From the NCBI RefSeq assembly GCF_963517015.1, contig NZ_CAUQDV010000001.1, positions 874,001-938,000 of the forward strand: a stretch of DNA of 64,000 nt, read 5' to 3'. A model generated the notes under the pieces. The model did not search any database and was not told the DNA's origin. It saw only the letters and a program-made list of their open reading frames with translations. Origin of the DNA: an uncultured Devosia sp. (lineage in GTDB: Bacteria > Pseudomonadota > Alphaproteobacteria > Rhizobiales > Devosiaceae). The translations under genes were made by a program, and so were the position numbers. Positions 8,421-17,439 of the stretch are shown piece after piece; position 1 is the stretch's first letter; every line of letters begins with the position of its first letter.

Positions 8421-9191
8421 ATGCTTTCGGACCGACAACGCGACATCCTGAGTCTGATCGAGGCGGAAGGCGCTCAATATATCGAGCGGCTCGCAGCGCG
8501 CTATGACGTTACCACCCAAACTATTCGGCGCGACATCAACGCTTTGTGCGACCTCGGCTACGCCAAAAGGTTTCATGGCGGTGTGGAGAAGCCTGTCGGC
8601 GCGCGCAATATTTCGGTCAACGCGCGCGCTGCGCTTAATAGTGCGGCAAAGCAGTGTATAGCCTCACATATCGCGGCCACGATTCCTTCAGGGGCCACGG
8701 TGTTTATGGGGATCGGGAGCACCGTGCAGTTCGTTGCGGCGGCGCTGATTGATCATACGGACCTGCGTGTCGTGACCAACAACATCCATGTGGCACTAAC
8801 GCTTGCGGAGGCTCCGCAAGTGGAGGTCCACATGACCGGGGGGCTGCTGCGCCACAACGACCGCGACGTCGTGGGGCCGGACACACTGAACTTCTTTGAG
8901 AAATTCTATGCCTCGCACGCCATCATCGGCGCGGGGGCGCTGCATGCGGAACACGGTATCCTCGATTTCAGCTATAGCGAGGCCCAACTCACCGCAAAGC
9001 TGCTGAGCAATGCCCGCCTAAAGTTTCTGGCCGCCGACGCCAGCAAATGGACGCGGGATGCCTCGGTCCGCGTCGCGTCACTGAATGAAGTGACACATCT
9101 GTTTACCGACAGCCTGCCAGAACAGGAGCGGGCCCGGTCCGCTGTTGCGGACTCGGGGATCGAGGTTGTGCTATGCGAGGCGGTGCCGTGA
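8421..9191 (+). CDS. DeoR/GlpR-family transcriptional repressor
   Basis: 256 residues. An N-terminal DeoR winged helix covers about 1-55 (LAARYDVTTQTIRRDINALC, then FHGG). A sugar-phosphate sensing DeoRC domain follows with VFMGIGSTV, VTNNIHVA, MTGGLLRHNDRDVVGP and an AADASKW block. These proteins usually release DNA when they bind a phosphorylated sugar. Its place 18 bp after ugpQ and directly before the phosphatase-nagB-nagA genes suggests control of this whole unit, perhaps through the GTTCA-N2-TGAAC sites upstream of ugpB (inference). Confidence 0.88.
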   Translation: MLSDRQRDILSLIEAEGAQYIERLAARYDVTTQTIRRDINALCDLGYAKRFHGGVEKPVGARNISVNARAALNSAAKQCIASHIAATIPSGATVFMGIGSTVQFVAAALIDHTDLRVVTNNIHVALTLAEAPQVEVHMTGGLLRHNDRDVVGPDTLNFFEKFYASHAIIGAGALHAEHGILDFSYSEAQLTAKLLSNARLKFLAADASKWTRDASVRVASLNEVTHLFTDSLPEQERARSAVADSGIEVVLCEAVP

Positions 9192-9955
9192 CGTTCCGGG
9201 GGCCAGCACCATCGTCCGATGAGTTGAAAGCCATTCGCTATGTGCTCACCGACATCGACGACACGCTAACCACGGACGGCAAACTGTTGCCTGAAACCTA
9301 CCAGGCCCTGTGGGATCTCAAGGCTGCGGGCATCGCTGTGATAACGGTGACCGGCGGCTCGGCCGGCTGGTGCGAGCATATTACGCGTGCTTGGCCCGTG
9401 GCGGCTGCCATAGGTGAAAGCGGCGCATTCGTCATGCGCGCAAGGGGTAATCGGGTCGACGTCGAATACTGGGAAGACGAAGCCATTCAGGTCGAGCGGC
9501 AAGCAGCCCATCTCGCTGCTGTCACCCCCTTGCTCCGAGATCGCTTTCAGTTCGCGCACGACCAGCGCTTTCGACTGGCCGATGTGGCCGTCGATATTGT
9601 CGGTCAAGACCGACCTGAAGTGGATGAGCTCGCCGCTGACATCCGCGCCATTGGTGGTACCGTGGCGATCAGTTCGGTCCACATCAATACCTGGATCGGA
9701 GCTTACGACAAGCGGACGATGAGCCAGCGCCTCCTGCGTCGACTGGGTCTGTGCGAGGAGGAGCTGTCCGAACAGGTTTGCTTCGTTGGCGACTCACGCA
9801 ACGATGCACCCATGTTTTCCCACTTCCCGAAGTCCTTCGGGGTTGCCAACATCCTTCCTATCCTTGACGATCTCCCCCACAGGCCACGCTGGATTTCCAA
9901 GGCTGTTGCGGGTCGGGGCTTTGTCGACATCGCGCGGGCAATCCTTAGCCGATAA
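9173..9955 (+). CDS. HAD superfamily (type IIB-like) sugar phosphatase
   Basis: 260 residues. Motif I is DIDDTLTTDG (about residue 26), with the nucleophile and acid-base aspartates. Motif II is VTGGS, a Lys lies in AYDKRTM, and motif IV is FVGDSRNDAPMF. A cap domain between motifs II and III fits the Cof/sucrose-phosphatase subclass. The gene overlaps the DeoR gene; a GTG at 9188 overlapping its TGA is an equally plausible start. Its location between a sugar-phosphate regulator and nagB suggests it dephosphorylates an imported sugar phosphate, but the substrate is not deducible. Confidence 0.8.
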   Translation: MRGGAVTFRGPAPSSDELKAIRYVLTDIDDTLTTDGKLLPETYQALWDLKAAGIAVITVTGGSAGWCEHITRAWPVAAAIGESGAFVMRARGNRVDVEYWEDEAIQVERQAAHLAAVTPLLRDRFQFAHDQRFRLADVAVDIVGQDRPEVDELAADIRAIGGTVAISSVHINTWIGAYDKRTMSQRLLRRLGLCEEELSEQVCFVGDSRNDAPMFSHFPKSFGVANILPILDDLPHRPRWISKAVAGRGFVDIARAILSR

Positions 9956-9977
9956 TCTCGTGGTCCAAGGACGGCCA

Positions 9978-10715
9978 ATGAAGACGCTCATACACGACAA
10001 TCCTAATACCCTGGGTCAGCAGGCCGCTATCGAGGGGGCGCAAGCTATTCACGTAGCTGTGGAGCAATTTGGCGGAGCCAATATAATCGTTGCGACGGGC
10101 GCCAGTCAGTTTGCCACTCTTGATCACCTTGTTGGTCAAGATCTGGACTGGGGTCGGCTGACGATATTTCATCTGGATGAATATGTCGGGCTGGGCGCCA
10201 ACCACCCGGCCAGCTTTCGGCGCTATCTCAGGGAGAGGTTGCTGGACAGGCTGCCTGGGCCTGTAGCCGAATTCGTGGCTGTCGACGGCGATGCGACAGA
10301 TCTTGATGCCGAACTTGCCAGACTCAATCAACGCATCGGGTCCGAGGCGATCCACGTGTGTTTCGCCGGAATTGGTGAAAACTGTCACCTCGCCTTCAAC
10401 GACCCCCCAGCCGACTTTCAAAGCGGGACGCCCTACATCGTGGTCGAGCTGGACGAGGCCTGCAGGCGACAGCAGATGGGCGAAGGCTGGTTCGAGAATT
10501 TTGACGCTGTACCCCGCCGGGCCATTTCCATGAGCATTCGCCAAATCATGAAAGCCGACAGGATCGTGCTGTCGGTGCCGGATGAGCGCAAGGCTGTCGC
10601 CGTACGGAAAGCCGTCGAGGAGCCGGTTTCGCCGATGCATCCAGCGTCGATCCTGCAGCAGCATGGTGCGGCGAGCCTCCACTTGGACCGCGCTTCGGCA
10701 TCTCTCCTCGTATGA
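9978..10715 (+). CDS. nagB: Glucosamine-6-phosphate deaminase family protein
   Basis: 245 residues from the ATG at 9978; an upstream extension lies in the phosphatase gene in another frame. The NagB blocks are FHLDEYVGL with the catalytic Asp (about residue 68), NHPASFRRYL, GIGENCHLAFNDPP with the active-site His (about 137), and SVPDERKAVAV. Most relatives have Gly where this one has Cys in ENCH. The enzyme converts glucosamine-6-phosphate to fructose-6-phosphate and ammonia. Its last four bases overlap nagA (ATGA), so the two are translationally coupled. Confidence 0.87.
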   Translation: MKTLIHDNPNTLGQQAAIEGAQAIHVAVEQFGGANIIVATGASQFATLDHLVGQDLDWGRLTIFHLDEYVGLGANHPASFRRYLRERLLDRLPGPVAEFVAVDGDATDLDAELARLNQRIGSEAIHVCFAGIGENCHLAFNDPPADFQSGTPYIVVELDEACRRQQMGEGWFENFDAVPRRAISMSIRQIMKADRIVLSVPDERKAVAVRKAVEEPVSPMHPASILQQHGAASLHLDRASASLLV

Positions 10716-11698
10716 TCAGCCAAGGCTTGTTCGACCTGCAGGTCAATGGCTATGCCGGGGTCGATTTCAACGATCCGGCGATCACGGCCGCCGACTTCGA
10801 CATGGCGCTCGAGGCCATGCTGACGGCCGGCGTGACGCAATGCCTGCCCACGATTATAACAGCGCACGCCCATGAGCTGGTCGAACGTTTCGCGGCGCTG
10901 GACAGGGCCGTAGTCGCAAGCCGGCTGGGCCGATCCATGGTGCCCGGCTACCATCTGGAAGGGCCTTTTCTCAACGCAGCCGAAGGTTATGCAGGCTGCC
11001 ATCCTCAAGCTGCAATGATTGACCCCGATGCGGCCCTGTTGGCGGACCTTGAACAAAGTCTGAGCCGGCCGATCCTCTTGGTCACTCTGGCGCCGGAGCG
11101 GGCGGGGGCGGCGGCATTTATCGCCACCATGCGCAAGCAAGGCAGGGTAACGGCCATGGCGCATTCAATGGCCGGCTTTGCTGCCGTGAGGGCGGCGGCC
11201 GATGCAGGACTGACGCTATCGACACACCTGGGGAATGGTTTGCCGCAGCAACTGCCCAAGCTCGAAAATACCTTACTGGCGCAGCTATCCGAGCCGCGGC
11301 TGGCCGCCTGCCTCATTGCCGATGGCCATCATATGTCGCCCGACGCACTCGCCGCCTTGATAACCCTCAAGGGTGCGGACAATTGCATACTCGTGACCGA
11401 CGCAGTGCTGGGCGCTGCGGCCGCGCCGGGCGTCTACAGCTTTGCGGGAATGATGGTAGAGCGGACGGCGACTGGCGCCATGGTCCAGCCTGGCCGCACC
11501 AACCTGGCAGGCTCGGCTCTTTGTCTCGACGAAGCCGTGCGTAATGTCGTGAGCTGGACCGGGTTGCAGCCGGAACAGGCGATTGCCATGGCTTCATCGG
11601 CGCCGAGCCGGGCCATGCGATGCACCACTCGCAATCTCGGCAAGATACGCTGGAGCAGCGACCTCCAGCCGGTGGTCGAGACACTGGCTGAAAACTAG
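10712..11698 (+). CDS. nagA: N-acetylglucosamine-6-phosphate deacetylase, minimal form
   Basis: 328 residues, compared with about 380 in E. coli NagA. It starts directly at GLFDLQVNGYAGVDFND, which aligns near residue 55 of the usual enzyme, so the N-terminal beta-sandwich strands are absent, and the C-terminal strands are short. The amidohydrolase core is present: YHLEGPFLN (metal-binding Glu), AHSMAGF and STHLGNGLPQ (metal-binding histidines), ADGHHM and the catalytic Asp in LVTDAV. The start is fixed by the ATGA overlap with nagB. A broader substrate role for this shortened form is possible. Confidence 0.8.
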   Translation: MISQGLFDLQVNGYAGVDFNDPAITAADFDMALEAMLTAGVTQCLPTIITAHAHELVERFAALDRAVVASRLGRSMVPGYHLEGPFLNAAEGYAGCHPQAAMIDPDAALLADLEQSLSRPILLVTLAPERAGAAAFIATMRKQGRVTAMAHSMAGFAAVRAAADAGLTLSTHLGNGLPQQLPKLENTLLAQLSEPRLAACLIADGHHMSPDALAALITLKGADNCILVTDAVLGAAAAPGVYSFAGMMVERTATGAMVQPGRTNLAGSALCLDEAVRNVVSWTGLQPEQAIAMASSAPSRAMRCTTRNLGKIRWSSDLQPVVETLAEN

Positions 11699-12513
11699 TT
11701 CAGAGCTATGACTCGTGTCGAGCCGAATACGCCCGGGTCGTCGAAGCGACCGGCGGGATCCCCATTTGTGATCAGCACATCGACGTCGGCCATCTGCGTC
11801 ACCACATGGGGCGCGCGGCGCTCGAATTTCTCGTCATGCGCCACGAGGATGATCTGTCGCGCATGGGGCAGAATAGAGCGCACCAGATCGACTTCCATCG
11901 GGTCGAATTCCTGCACCGTTCCATCGCGGTCAATGGCGCTGGCGCCTATCACCGCCAGGTCGAATTTGAAGCGCTGTCGGCTATCATCCGCCAAGGTCAG
12001 AACCGACGAGTCCTTGTTGCGCACATAGCCGCCATAGACATAGACCGTTGCATCGGTCTTGAGCGCGCAGGAATGGGCAACTTCAAGATTTGGCGTGGCG
12101 ATCAGTATGCCAGGATGGCGCGCCAGCACCTCGTGGAGGGAATCGAAGGTCGTTCCCAGCCCCACGAAGATCGTCGCGCCCTGGACCAAGAACTCCTCCA
12201 ACGCCAAGACCAGCTGCCTCTTGACCCCGACCTGGATGCTGTGGCGCTCGTCGTGGGTGTAATTAGCGACGCCGGGCGAAGCGAAAGCGCCGCCGAAGCC
12301 CTTTTGCAGCAGGCCCTTCATCTCAAGAGTGCGCAGGTCGCGGCGGATGGTCTGGTAGGTCACATCGAACTTGGCAGCGAGCTCAGCCACGGACGCTGCG
12401 CCATTGGCGCGCACCGCCTGCAGGATCGCGTGCCGGCGCTCGCCAGCCCGGCCGGTTTCAGCCGGCTCGGACTCGCTGGAAAAGTTCAGGCCCGGACCGG
12501 CCTCGCCGCTCAT
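11695..12513 (-). CDS. DeoR/GlpR-family transcriptional regulator
   Basis: 272 residues with an unusual Glu/Ser-rich 25-residue leader, then the DeoR winged helix (VAELAAKFDVTYQTIRRDLRTLEMKG, about 38-63) and DeoRC ligand domain (TIFVGLGTTFDSL, GGYVRNKDSSV). It overlaps the PP2C-like gene by ATGA and is last in a three-gene unit with a solute-binding protein. It converges with nagA, with the stop codons overlapping. It probably senses a phosphorylated sugar delivered by the adjacent importers (inference). Confidence 0.87.
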   Translation of the reverse strand: MSGEAGPGLNFSSESEPAETGRAGERRHAILQAVRANGAASVAELAAKFDVTYQTIRRDLRTLEMKGLLQKGFGGAFASPGVANYTHDERHSIQVGVKRQLVLALEEFLVQGATIFVGLGTTFDSLHEVLARHPGILIATPNLEVAHSCALKTDATVYVYGGYVRNKDSSVLTLADDSRQRFKFDLAVIGASAIDRDGTVQEFDPMEVDLVRSILPHARQIILVAHDEKFERRAPHVVTQMADVDVLITNGDPAGRFDDPGVFGSTRVIALN

Positions 12514-13526
12514 TTGAGTCGGACGCCCAGATAGCTGCGGTCATCTGTGAGCTGCGTTGACGTGGTGCCCTTGGTGCTCATGTAGCGGCCGATCTTGTGG
12601 AAGTCTTCTGCCTCTACCTCCTGGAAAGCGGCTTCCCAGGAGGCGACACCGAATCCATCACCAGGTTTGAAATAACCATCGGAGAATAGCTCGATCGTCT
12701 CCACCTCGACCAGAGGGTAGCTGCGGGTCTCAATATAGCGATTGGGCACCGAGAAGCCGTCGATGCCGCCATAGCCCAGCACCGGCTCGGTGACATTCTG
12801 GAAATTGCCCTGGCCATGCGCAATGCCGTGCTGAATCAGTTCGAGCAGCTCGCTTTCCGGCACGTTTGGCAGATGCTGCCGGCTGGCGGCGAGAGCGCGC
12901 GCTTCGAGGGTGGCAACGAGATTGGGATTGTCGGTCGAGCTGCCTTTGGGCTGGTTGCGCGTGCCCTGCCAGGTCATGGAGGCGGCATTTCGGTCGCACT
13001 CTTCGGTGGAGCCTCCAAGTGCCTCGAAGTAGTGCCAGGTTTCGCGACGCAGGATGGCGGTCACGTCATCAAGGGGTTTCAGCACCTGGATGGTGTCGTT
13101 GCCGTTGATGCGGATGCCGCTGTCGCCGACCGCGACAACCTCAAGTCGGTCGCCGATCAGCATGGCCGCCATGATCGTGCAGCCACCGCGCAGTTTCCAG
13201 TCTGCCTCGACTGCGGCCACCGCACCATTTGCGACATAGCCGTCAAAGATCGCCTTTCCCAGATAATGGACAAAATGCTCGCCACCACGGAACTGCAGTT
13301 CAGGCTGCCGCGCATCGCCCTGTGCAAGCAGGAAGAGTTCTGTGGCCCGCTTGACGGTGCGTGAGGCGAATTGCCCGGACAGCATACCGCCATAGCGTGT
13401 TCCATTGCGATCGGTTACGCCATCGATGACGGCGTAACCGAGATTTGGCATGACCACGAGGCTGTCTTCGTTGGTCTCAGGTTGGCCGAACTTTTTGCCC
13501 AGAGTGAATGCTTCAAGATGCCTCAT
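12510..13526 (-). CDS. PP2C (PPM)-like phosphatase domain protein of an ABC transporter operon
   Basis: 338 residues, soluble, with no signal peptide. The PPM metal-site pattern is recognisable: NEDSLVV near residue 20, AVIDGVTDR near 33, VAVGDSGIRI near 130, and LTDDRSYLGV at the C-terminus. Insertions after about residue 150 separate it from ordinary Ser/Thr phosphatases. It sits between a periplasmic binding protein and a DeoR regulator. That context points to a metabolite phosphatase or to regulation of the importer rather than to general signalling. Family assignment is good; function is unknown. Confidence 0.72.
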   Translation of the reverse strand: MRHLEAFTLGKKFGQPETNEDSLVVMPNLGYAVIDGVTDRNGTRYGGMLSGQFASRTVKRATELFLLAQGDARQPELQFRGGEHFVHYLGKAIFDGYVANGAVAAVEADWKLRGGCTIMAAMLIGDRLEVVAVGDSGIRINGNDTIQVLKPLDDVTAILRRETWHYFEALGGSTEECDRNAASMTWQGTRNQPKGSSTDNPNLVATLEARALAASRQHLPNVPESELLELIQHGIAHGQGNFQNVTEPVLGYGGIDGFSVPNRYIETRSYPLVEVETIELFSDGYFKPGDGFGVASWEAAFQEVEAEDFHKIGRYMSTKGTTSTQLTDDRSYLGVRLK

Positions 13527-13566
13527 AAGGTCCTGCTATAGTCGTGACGCTAAAGGATTACTCGGC

Positions 13567-14559
13567 CTACTCGCCGATGGCTGTCCGCCATTCCGCCAGC
13601 ACGGCCTCGGCGCCGCCGAATTCGCTAAGGGGTTTAACATTGACCAAGGTGAGGTCCGCCAAATTAGGCGTTCCCTCAGGGCCAGCGACGTCAAGGCGCA
13701 CCGAACGGCGGCCGATGTCCATTGCCAGCTTTTCTTGGGTCGACTTGGACATGGCCCAATCGATGAAGGCTTTGCCGCCTTCGGGATTAGGGCTGCCCTT
13801 GACCAGCGCCACGCCATCGGGCGTTGCTGCCGTGCCGTCGGTGAGATGAACGATGGAGATGGGCGCGCCGCCCTGGACATACTCGAGAGCATTGTCCTCA
13901 AGCGTCAGCCCCATCGCTGTTTCGCCATCGGCCACGAAACGCGGAACAGCACCCGAGCTATCCGCAAAGACGAAATTCTTGGCAATTTCGGCATATTTGG
14001 CCCAGCCGTCGTCACCAAACACGGTCAGCACGGTCTGGAGCTGCTGCATCGCGGAGCCGGAGCCATCGGCACGCGCGCTGGCGATTTGGCCGGCCCATTT
14101 CGGATCGGCTAGTTCGGCCCAAGTCTTCGGTGCGGAATCGAGCGGCTGCAGGTCGGTGTTGACGGCGAGCACATAGACGACCGCGGTGTAAGGCGTCCAT
14201 GCGTCGTCCTTGACGAACTGCGGATCGATCTGGTCAGCCTCTGGTGGGGAATAGGGCTCCAGCAAATCGCGAAGTTCGGTCAACTGGCTTCCGGAGATAG
14301 ACCAGATCACGTCTGCCGCAGGCGCGCCGGCTTCGGCCTGTACGCGCTTTGCAATGTCGCCAGAGCCAAGCTTTACAACCTCAGCTTTGAGGCCAGTTTC
14401 CTGCTCGAAAATCGGAAGAAGAGTGTCGACAATCGACGACTTGTGGGCGGTGTAGATTACCACCGAGCCGTCCTGCGCCAAGGCCATCGACGACAGGCTC
14501 GTTGAGGCGATCATCGCCACAGCAGACAAAGCCAGAAATGTACGTTTGCGAATGATCAT
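13567..14559 (-). CDS. ABC transporter substrate-binding protein, AfuA/FbpA family (system 1)
   Basis: 330 residues with a Sec signal peptide ending near SSMALA before QDGSVVIYTAHKSS. The family 6/AfuA-type folds show in VVIYTAH, ADVIWSISGSQLTELRD, the WAELADPKWAGQI block and KGSPNPEGGKAFIDWAMS. Relatives bind ferric ion, aminoethylphosphonate, or (AfuA of Actinobacillus) hexose phosphates. The iron-binding Tyr pair of FbpA is not evident. With phosphosugar genes around it, a sugar phosphate or phosphonate ligand is more likely than iron (inference). It diverges from its ATPase and permease genes. Confidence 0.82.
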   Translation of the reverse strand: MIIRKRTFLALSAVAMIASTSLSSMALAQDGSVVIYTAHKSSIVDTLLPIFEQETGLKAEVVKLGSGDIAKRVQAEAGAPAADVIWSISGSQLTELRDLLEPYSPPEADQIDPQFVKDDAWTPYTAVVYVLAVNTDLQPLDSAPKTWAELADPKWAGQIASARADGSGSAMQQLQTVLTVFGDDGWAKYAEIAKNFVFADSSGAVPRFVADGETAMGLTLEDNALEYVQGGAPISIVHLTDGTAATPDGVALVKGSPNPEGGKAFIDWAMSKSTQEKLAMDIGRRSVRLDVAGPEGTPNLADLTLVNVKPLSEFGGAEAVLAEWRTAIGE

Positions 14560-14655
14560 CGAAATCCTCCCGTTCGAATAAGACCATTTAAGAACCGAAA
14601 TGATCGTGAACTACGTGAATAGATGTTGCAATACGAAAGTTAGTCGGTGTCATAT

Positions 14656-14673
14656 GTGACAGTTTCATGACGA
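14656..14673 (-). promoter_or_regulatory. Candidate Pho box
   Basis: Read on the minus strand, TCGTCATGAAACTGTCAC matches the PhoB consensus CTGTCATAWAWCTGTCAY at 15 of 18 positions. Its two GTCA-containing repeats are 11 bases apart. It lies about 100 bp before the binding-protein gene at 14559 and just before the ATPase gene at 14693, so it could serve either side. The inverted repeat TGTCA-N4-TGACA (14648-14661) overlaps it. Confidence 0.5.
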
Positions 14674-14692
14674 TGCGGTGGGGGAAACGCAC

Positions 14693-15748
14693 GTGAGTTA
14701 TCTGACTGTCAGCGACGCGACCAAGAGGTTTGGTCCGGATTTTATGGCCCTGAACGGGGTGTCGATCGCAGTTGAACGCGGCGAGTTTTTTACGCTTCTG
14801 GGACCAAGTGGCTGTGGCAAGACCACGCTGTTGCGCTCGATTGCGGGCTTTAACGATCTGACATCGGGTTCAATCACCCTCGACGGCGCCAATTTGCGCA
14901 TCGTGCCACCACACCAACGCGACATCGGCATGGTCTTTCAGGACTACGCGGTGTTTCCGCATTTGAGCGTCTTCGACAATGTTGCCTTTGGCCTCAAGCC
15001 CCGCAAGGTATCGGCAGCCGAGATCAAAACCCGCGTGACGCAGGCGCTCGGGGCCGTTCGTCTGGGCGCCATGGCAGACCGTCTGCCGGCAGCAATGTCG
15101 GGCGGCCAGCAGCAGCGTATTGGTCTAGCGCGCGCGATGGTGATCAATCCGCGCCTGTTGCTGATGGATGAGCCGCTTTCCAATCTCGATGCCAAATTGC
15201 GCATCGAATTGCGTGAAGAAATCCGCGATATCCAGAAGCAGGTCGATATTGCCACCATCTATGTGACGCACGACCAGGAAGAGGCCCTGGCCATTTCTGA
15301 CCGCATCTGCGTGATGAATTCGGGCAAAATCGAGCAGGTAGGAACGCCGCCCGAAATTTACGGAAATCCGCAGACCCGTTTCGTGGCCGAATTCGTCGGT
15401 ACCCTGAACACGTTCACACCGGGCGCGGCGCTCGATGCCCTGTTGCGGCAGCTTGGACTCGACCTGCCGGGTGCTGCTGCGTGGACAGCGCGTCCGGAGC
15501 GACTGGGGCTTGCCTCGCGTGATGGCGATGCTGCCGGCGCAGCCGCGCTTGAAGGCACGATCAGCAAATTCACCTATCTCGGGCGGGAAGCGCATGTGCA
15601 GGTGGAAACGCCCGCCGGCCAGATCGTCGTGCAGATTGCAAATCCCGGTATGACGCGGACGCGTGAGCCGGGTGAGCAGGTCAAGGTGCTGGTGCCCAGC
15701 GATGCACTGATGGCCTTTGGCGCCGACAGCGCCCGCATCAAAGGATGA
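14693..15748 (+). CDS. ABC transporter ATP-binding protein, AfuC/PotA type (system 1)
   Basis: 351 residues from the GTG at 14693, which has GGGGGA eight bases upstream; a GTG at 14678 is in frame but has no ribosome site. It shows Walker A GPSGCGKTT, Q-loop FQDYAVFPHL, signature MSGGQQQRIGLARA, Walker B LLMDEPLSNLD and H-loop VTHDQEEA. A TOBE domain lies in the last 110 residues. Its stop overlaps the permease start (ATGA). It energises the binding protein encoded divergently, and perhaps both binding proteins. Confidence 0.88.
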   Translation: MSYLTVSDATKRFGPDFMALNGVSIAVERGEFFTLLGPSGCGKTTLLRSIAGFNDLTSGSITLDGANLRIVPPHQRDIGMVFQDYAVFPHLSVFDNVAFGLKPRKVSAAEIKTRVTQALGAVRLGAMADRLPAAMSGGQQQRIGLARAMVINPRLLLMDEPLSNLDAKLRIELREEIRDIQKQVDIATIYVTHDQEEALAISDRICVMNSGKIEQVGTPPEIYGNPQTRFVAEFVGTLNTFTPGAALDALLRQLGLDLPGAAAWTARPERLGLASRDGDAAGAAALEGTISKFTYLGREAHVQVETPAGQIVVQIANPGMTRTREPGEQVKVLVPSDALMAFGADSARIKG

Positions 15749-17394
15749 CGGCCATGCCACGTTTGAATTTCTGGACCGTGGTGATGATCCTGACCTGGGT
15801 GATGCTCTTCATCCTGCTGTTCATCCCCGTCGGCTCTGTCCTGATTTCCAGCTTTTACGATCAGGGCGGCCGTTTCACTTTCGGCAATTACGCGAAATTC
15901 CTGGGCGAACCGCGCTTGCACCAGGCCTTCGTCAACACGCTGGTGGTTGGCTTCGGGGGCTTGCTCGGCGCGCTGCTGCTCGGCTCGATCATGGCCTTCT
16001 GCGTGTCGCGCTTCGTCATACGGGGCGGCAAGTTCGTCTCCCTGCTGGCCATTCTTGCACTGGTCTCTCCGCCCTTTATCGGCGCCTATTCATGGATCGT
16101 GCTGTTTGGGGCAGGGGGCGTCGTGCGCGGCATGCTGCGCGACTGGGGCATCAACATGCCGCCCATCTACGGCGTCGGCGGCATCCTGATTGTCTTCTCG
16201 CTCAAGTTTTACCCTTACGTCTACCTGATGGTCTCGGGCGCCTTGAGCAATGTGAATCGTTCGCTCGAAGAGGCCGCCGAGGGCCTGGGGCTGACGCCCT
16301 GGCAGCGCACCATGAAGATCTCGTTCCCCATGGTGTTTCCGGCACTTACCGCCGGCGGGCTGCTTGCCCTCATCCACGCCATCGCCGATTTCGGTACGCC
16401 GCGCCTTCTGGGCCGTGGCTACAATGTGCTGGCGACGGAGGCCTTCACGCTCTATTCGGCCGAGGTGGGCTCCAACATGTCCATGGCGACCACCATCAGT
16501 GTCATCCTGATCCTGGTCTCGATGGTTTTCGTAATGCTGCAACGCTACATGTCGCGCCGAAACGTCTATCACGGCAACATGATCAACAAGCCCATCCGCA
16601 TCAAGCTCAAGGGCTGGCGGAACGTGTTGGCGCATTTTGCGGTCTATTTTATTGGTCTCTGTGGCTCGCTGCCGGTGATCATCTCGGTCATCTACTCCTT
16701 CCGCAAGACCAGCGGTCCGGTCTTCCAGGACGGTTTTGCTCTGCAGAGCTACGAGCGCATCCTGTTCAACCTAGGTGACGTGGTGCGCAATTCGCTGAGC
16801 TTCTCCTTCGCGGCCGTGGCACTCATTGTCGTGGTTGGAACGATCGTCGGCGTCCTCGTTGCGCGTCGGACCAATCTCAATACCGCACTGCTCGACGGCG
16901 CCTTCATGGTTCCCTATGTCATGCCAGGCATCGTCATCGGCATTGCTTTCATCGCCGCATTCAATACCGGCCCGATCGTGCTGACCGGCACCGCGACCAT
17001 CATCATCCTTTCGGTCTTCATCCGCAGGCTGCCTTACACGGTGCGCACAACGGCATCATCGCTGCGGCAGATTTCACCCAGCATGGAAGAGGCCGCGATT
17101 TCGCTGGGCTACAGCCCGTTCCAGGCCTTCTTGCGCATCACCGTGCCGCTGATCGTGCCGGGCATCATCGCCGGGGGCATGCTGAGCTTTGTCACCGCCA
17201 TCAATGAGCTTTCCTCGTCGCTGGTGCTCTATGTGGGCAGCACCATGACGATGCCGGTCCGGATCTACCTGCTGATCCTAGACGGCGATTTCGGCGTCGC
17301 GGCGGCGCTTTCCACCATCCTTCTGTTGCTCAGCGGCTGCGCCGTCTACATCGCCTTCCGCTTCATGGGCCGCAACGAACAGGCGCTACTCTGA
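15745..17394 (+). CDS. ABC transporter permease, fused double-domain (system 1)
   Basis: 549 residues made of two permease halves in tandem, as in FbpB/AfuB. Each half has about six membrane segments and its own EAA loop: EEAAEGLGLTPWQRTMKI near residue 180 and EEAAISLGYSPFQAFLRI near 450. The start overlaps the ATPase stop; an ATG nine bases later is possible. The protein alone can form the pseudo-symmetric channel. Its length equals that of the second permease at 19579, which supports duplication of the whole system. Confidence 0.88.
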   Translation: MTAMPRLNFWTVVMILTWVMLFILLFIPVGSVLISSFYDQGGRFTFGNYAKFLGEPRLHQAFVNTLVVGFGGLLGALLLGSIMAFCVSRFVIRGGKFVSLLAILALVSPPFIGAYSWIVLFGAGGVVRGMLRDWGINMPPIYGVGGILIVFSLKFYPYVYLMVSGALSNVNRSLEEAAEGLGLTPWQRTMKISFPMVFPALTAGGLLALIHAIADFGTPRLLGRGYNVLATEAFTLYSAEVGSNMSMATTISVILILVSMVFVMLQRYMSRRNVYHGNMINKPIRIKLKGWRNVLAHFAVYFIGLCGSLPVIISVIYSFRKTSGPVFQDGFALQSYERILFNLGDVVRNSLSFSFAAVALIVVVGTIVGVLVARRTNLNTALLDGAFMVPYVMPGIVIGIAFIAAFNTGPIVLTGTATIIILSVFIRRLPYTVRTTASSLRQISPSMEEAAISLGYSPFQAFLRITVPLIVPGIIAGGMLSFVTAINELSSSLVLYVGSTMTMPVRIYLLILDGDFGVAAALSTILLLLSGCAVYIAFRFMGRNEQALL

Positions 17395-17439
17395 CGGACC
17401 AGATCCACTTCATGCTTTCCAATATCAAGGGACGAAAAC

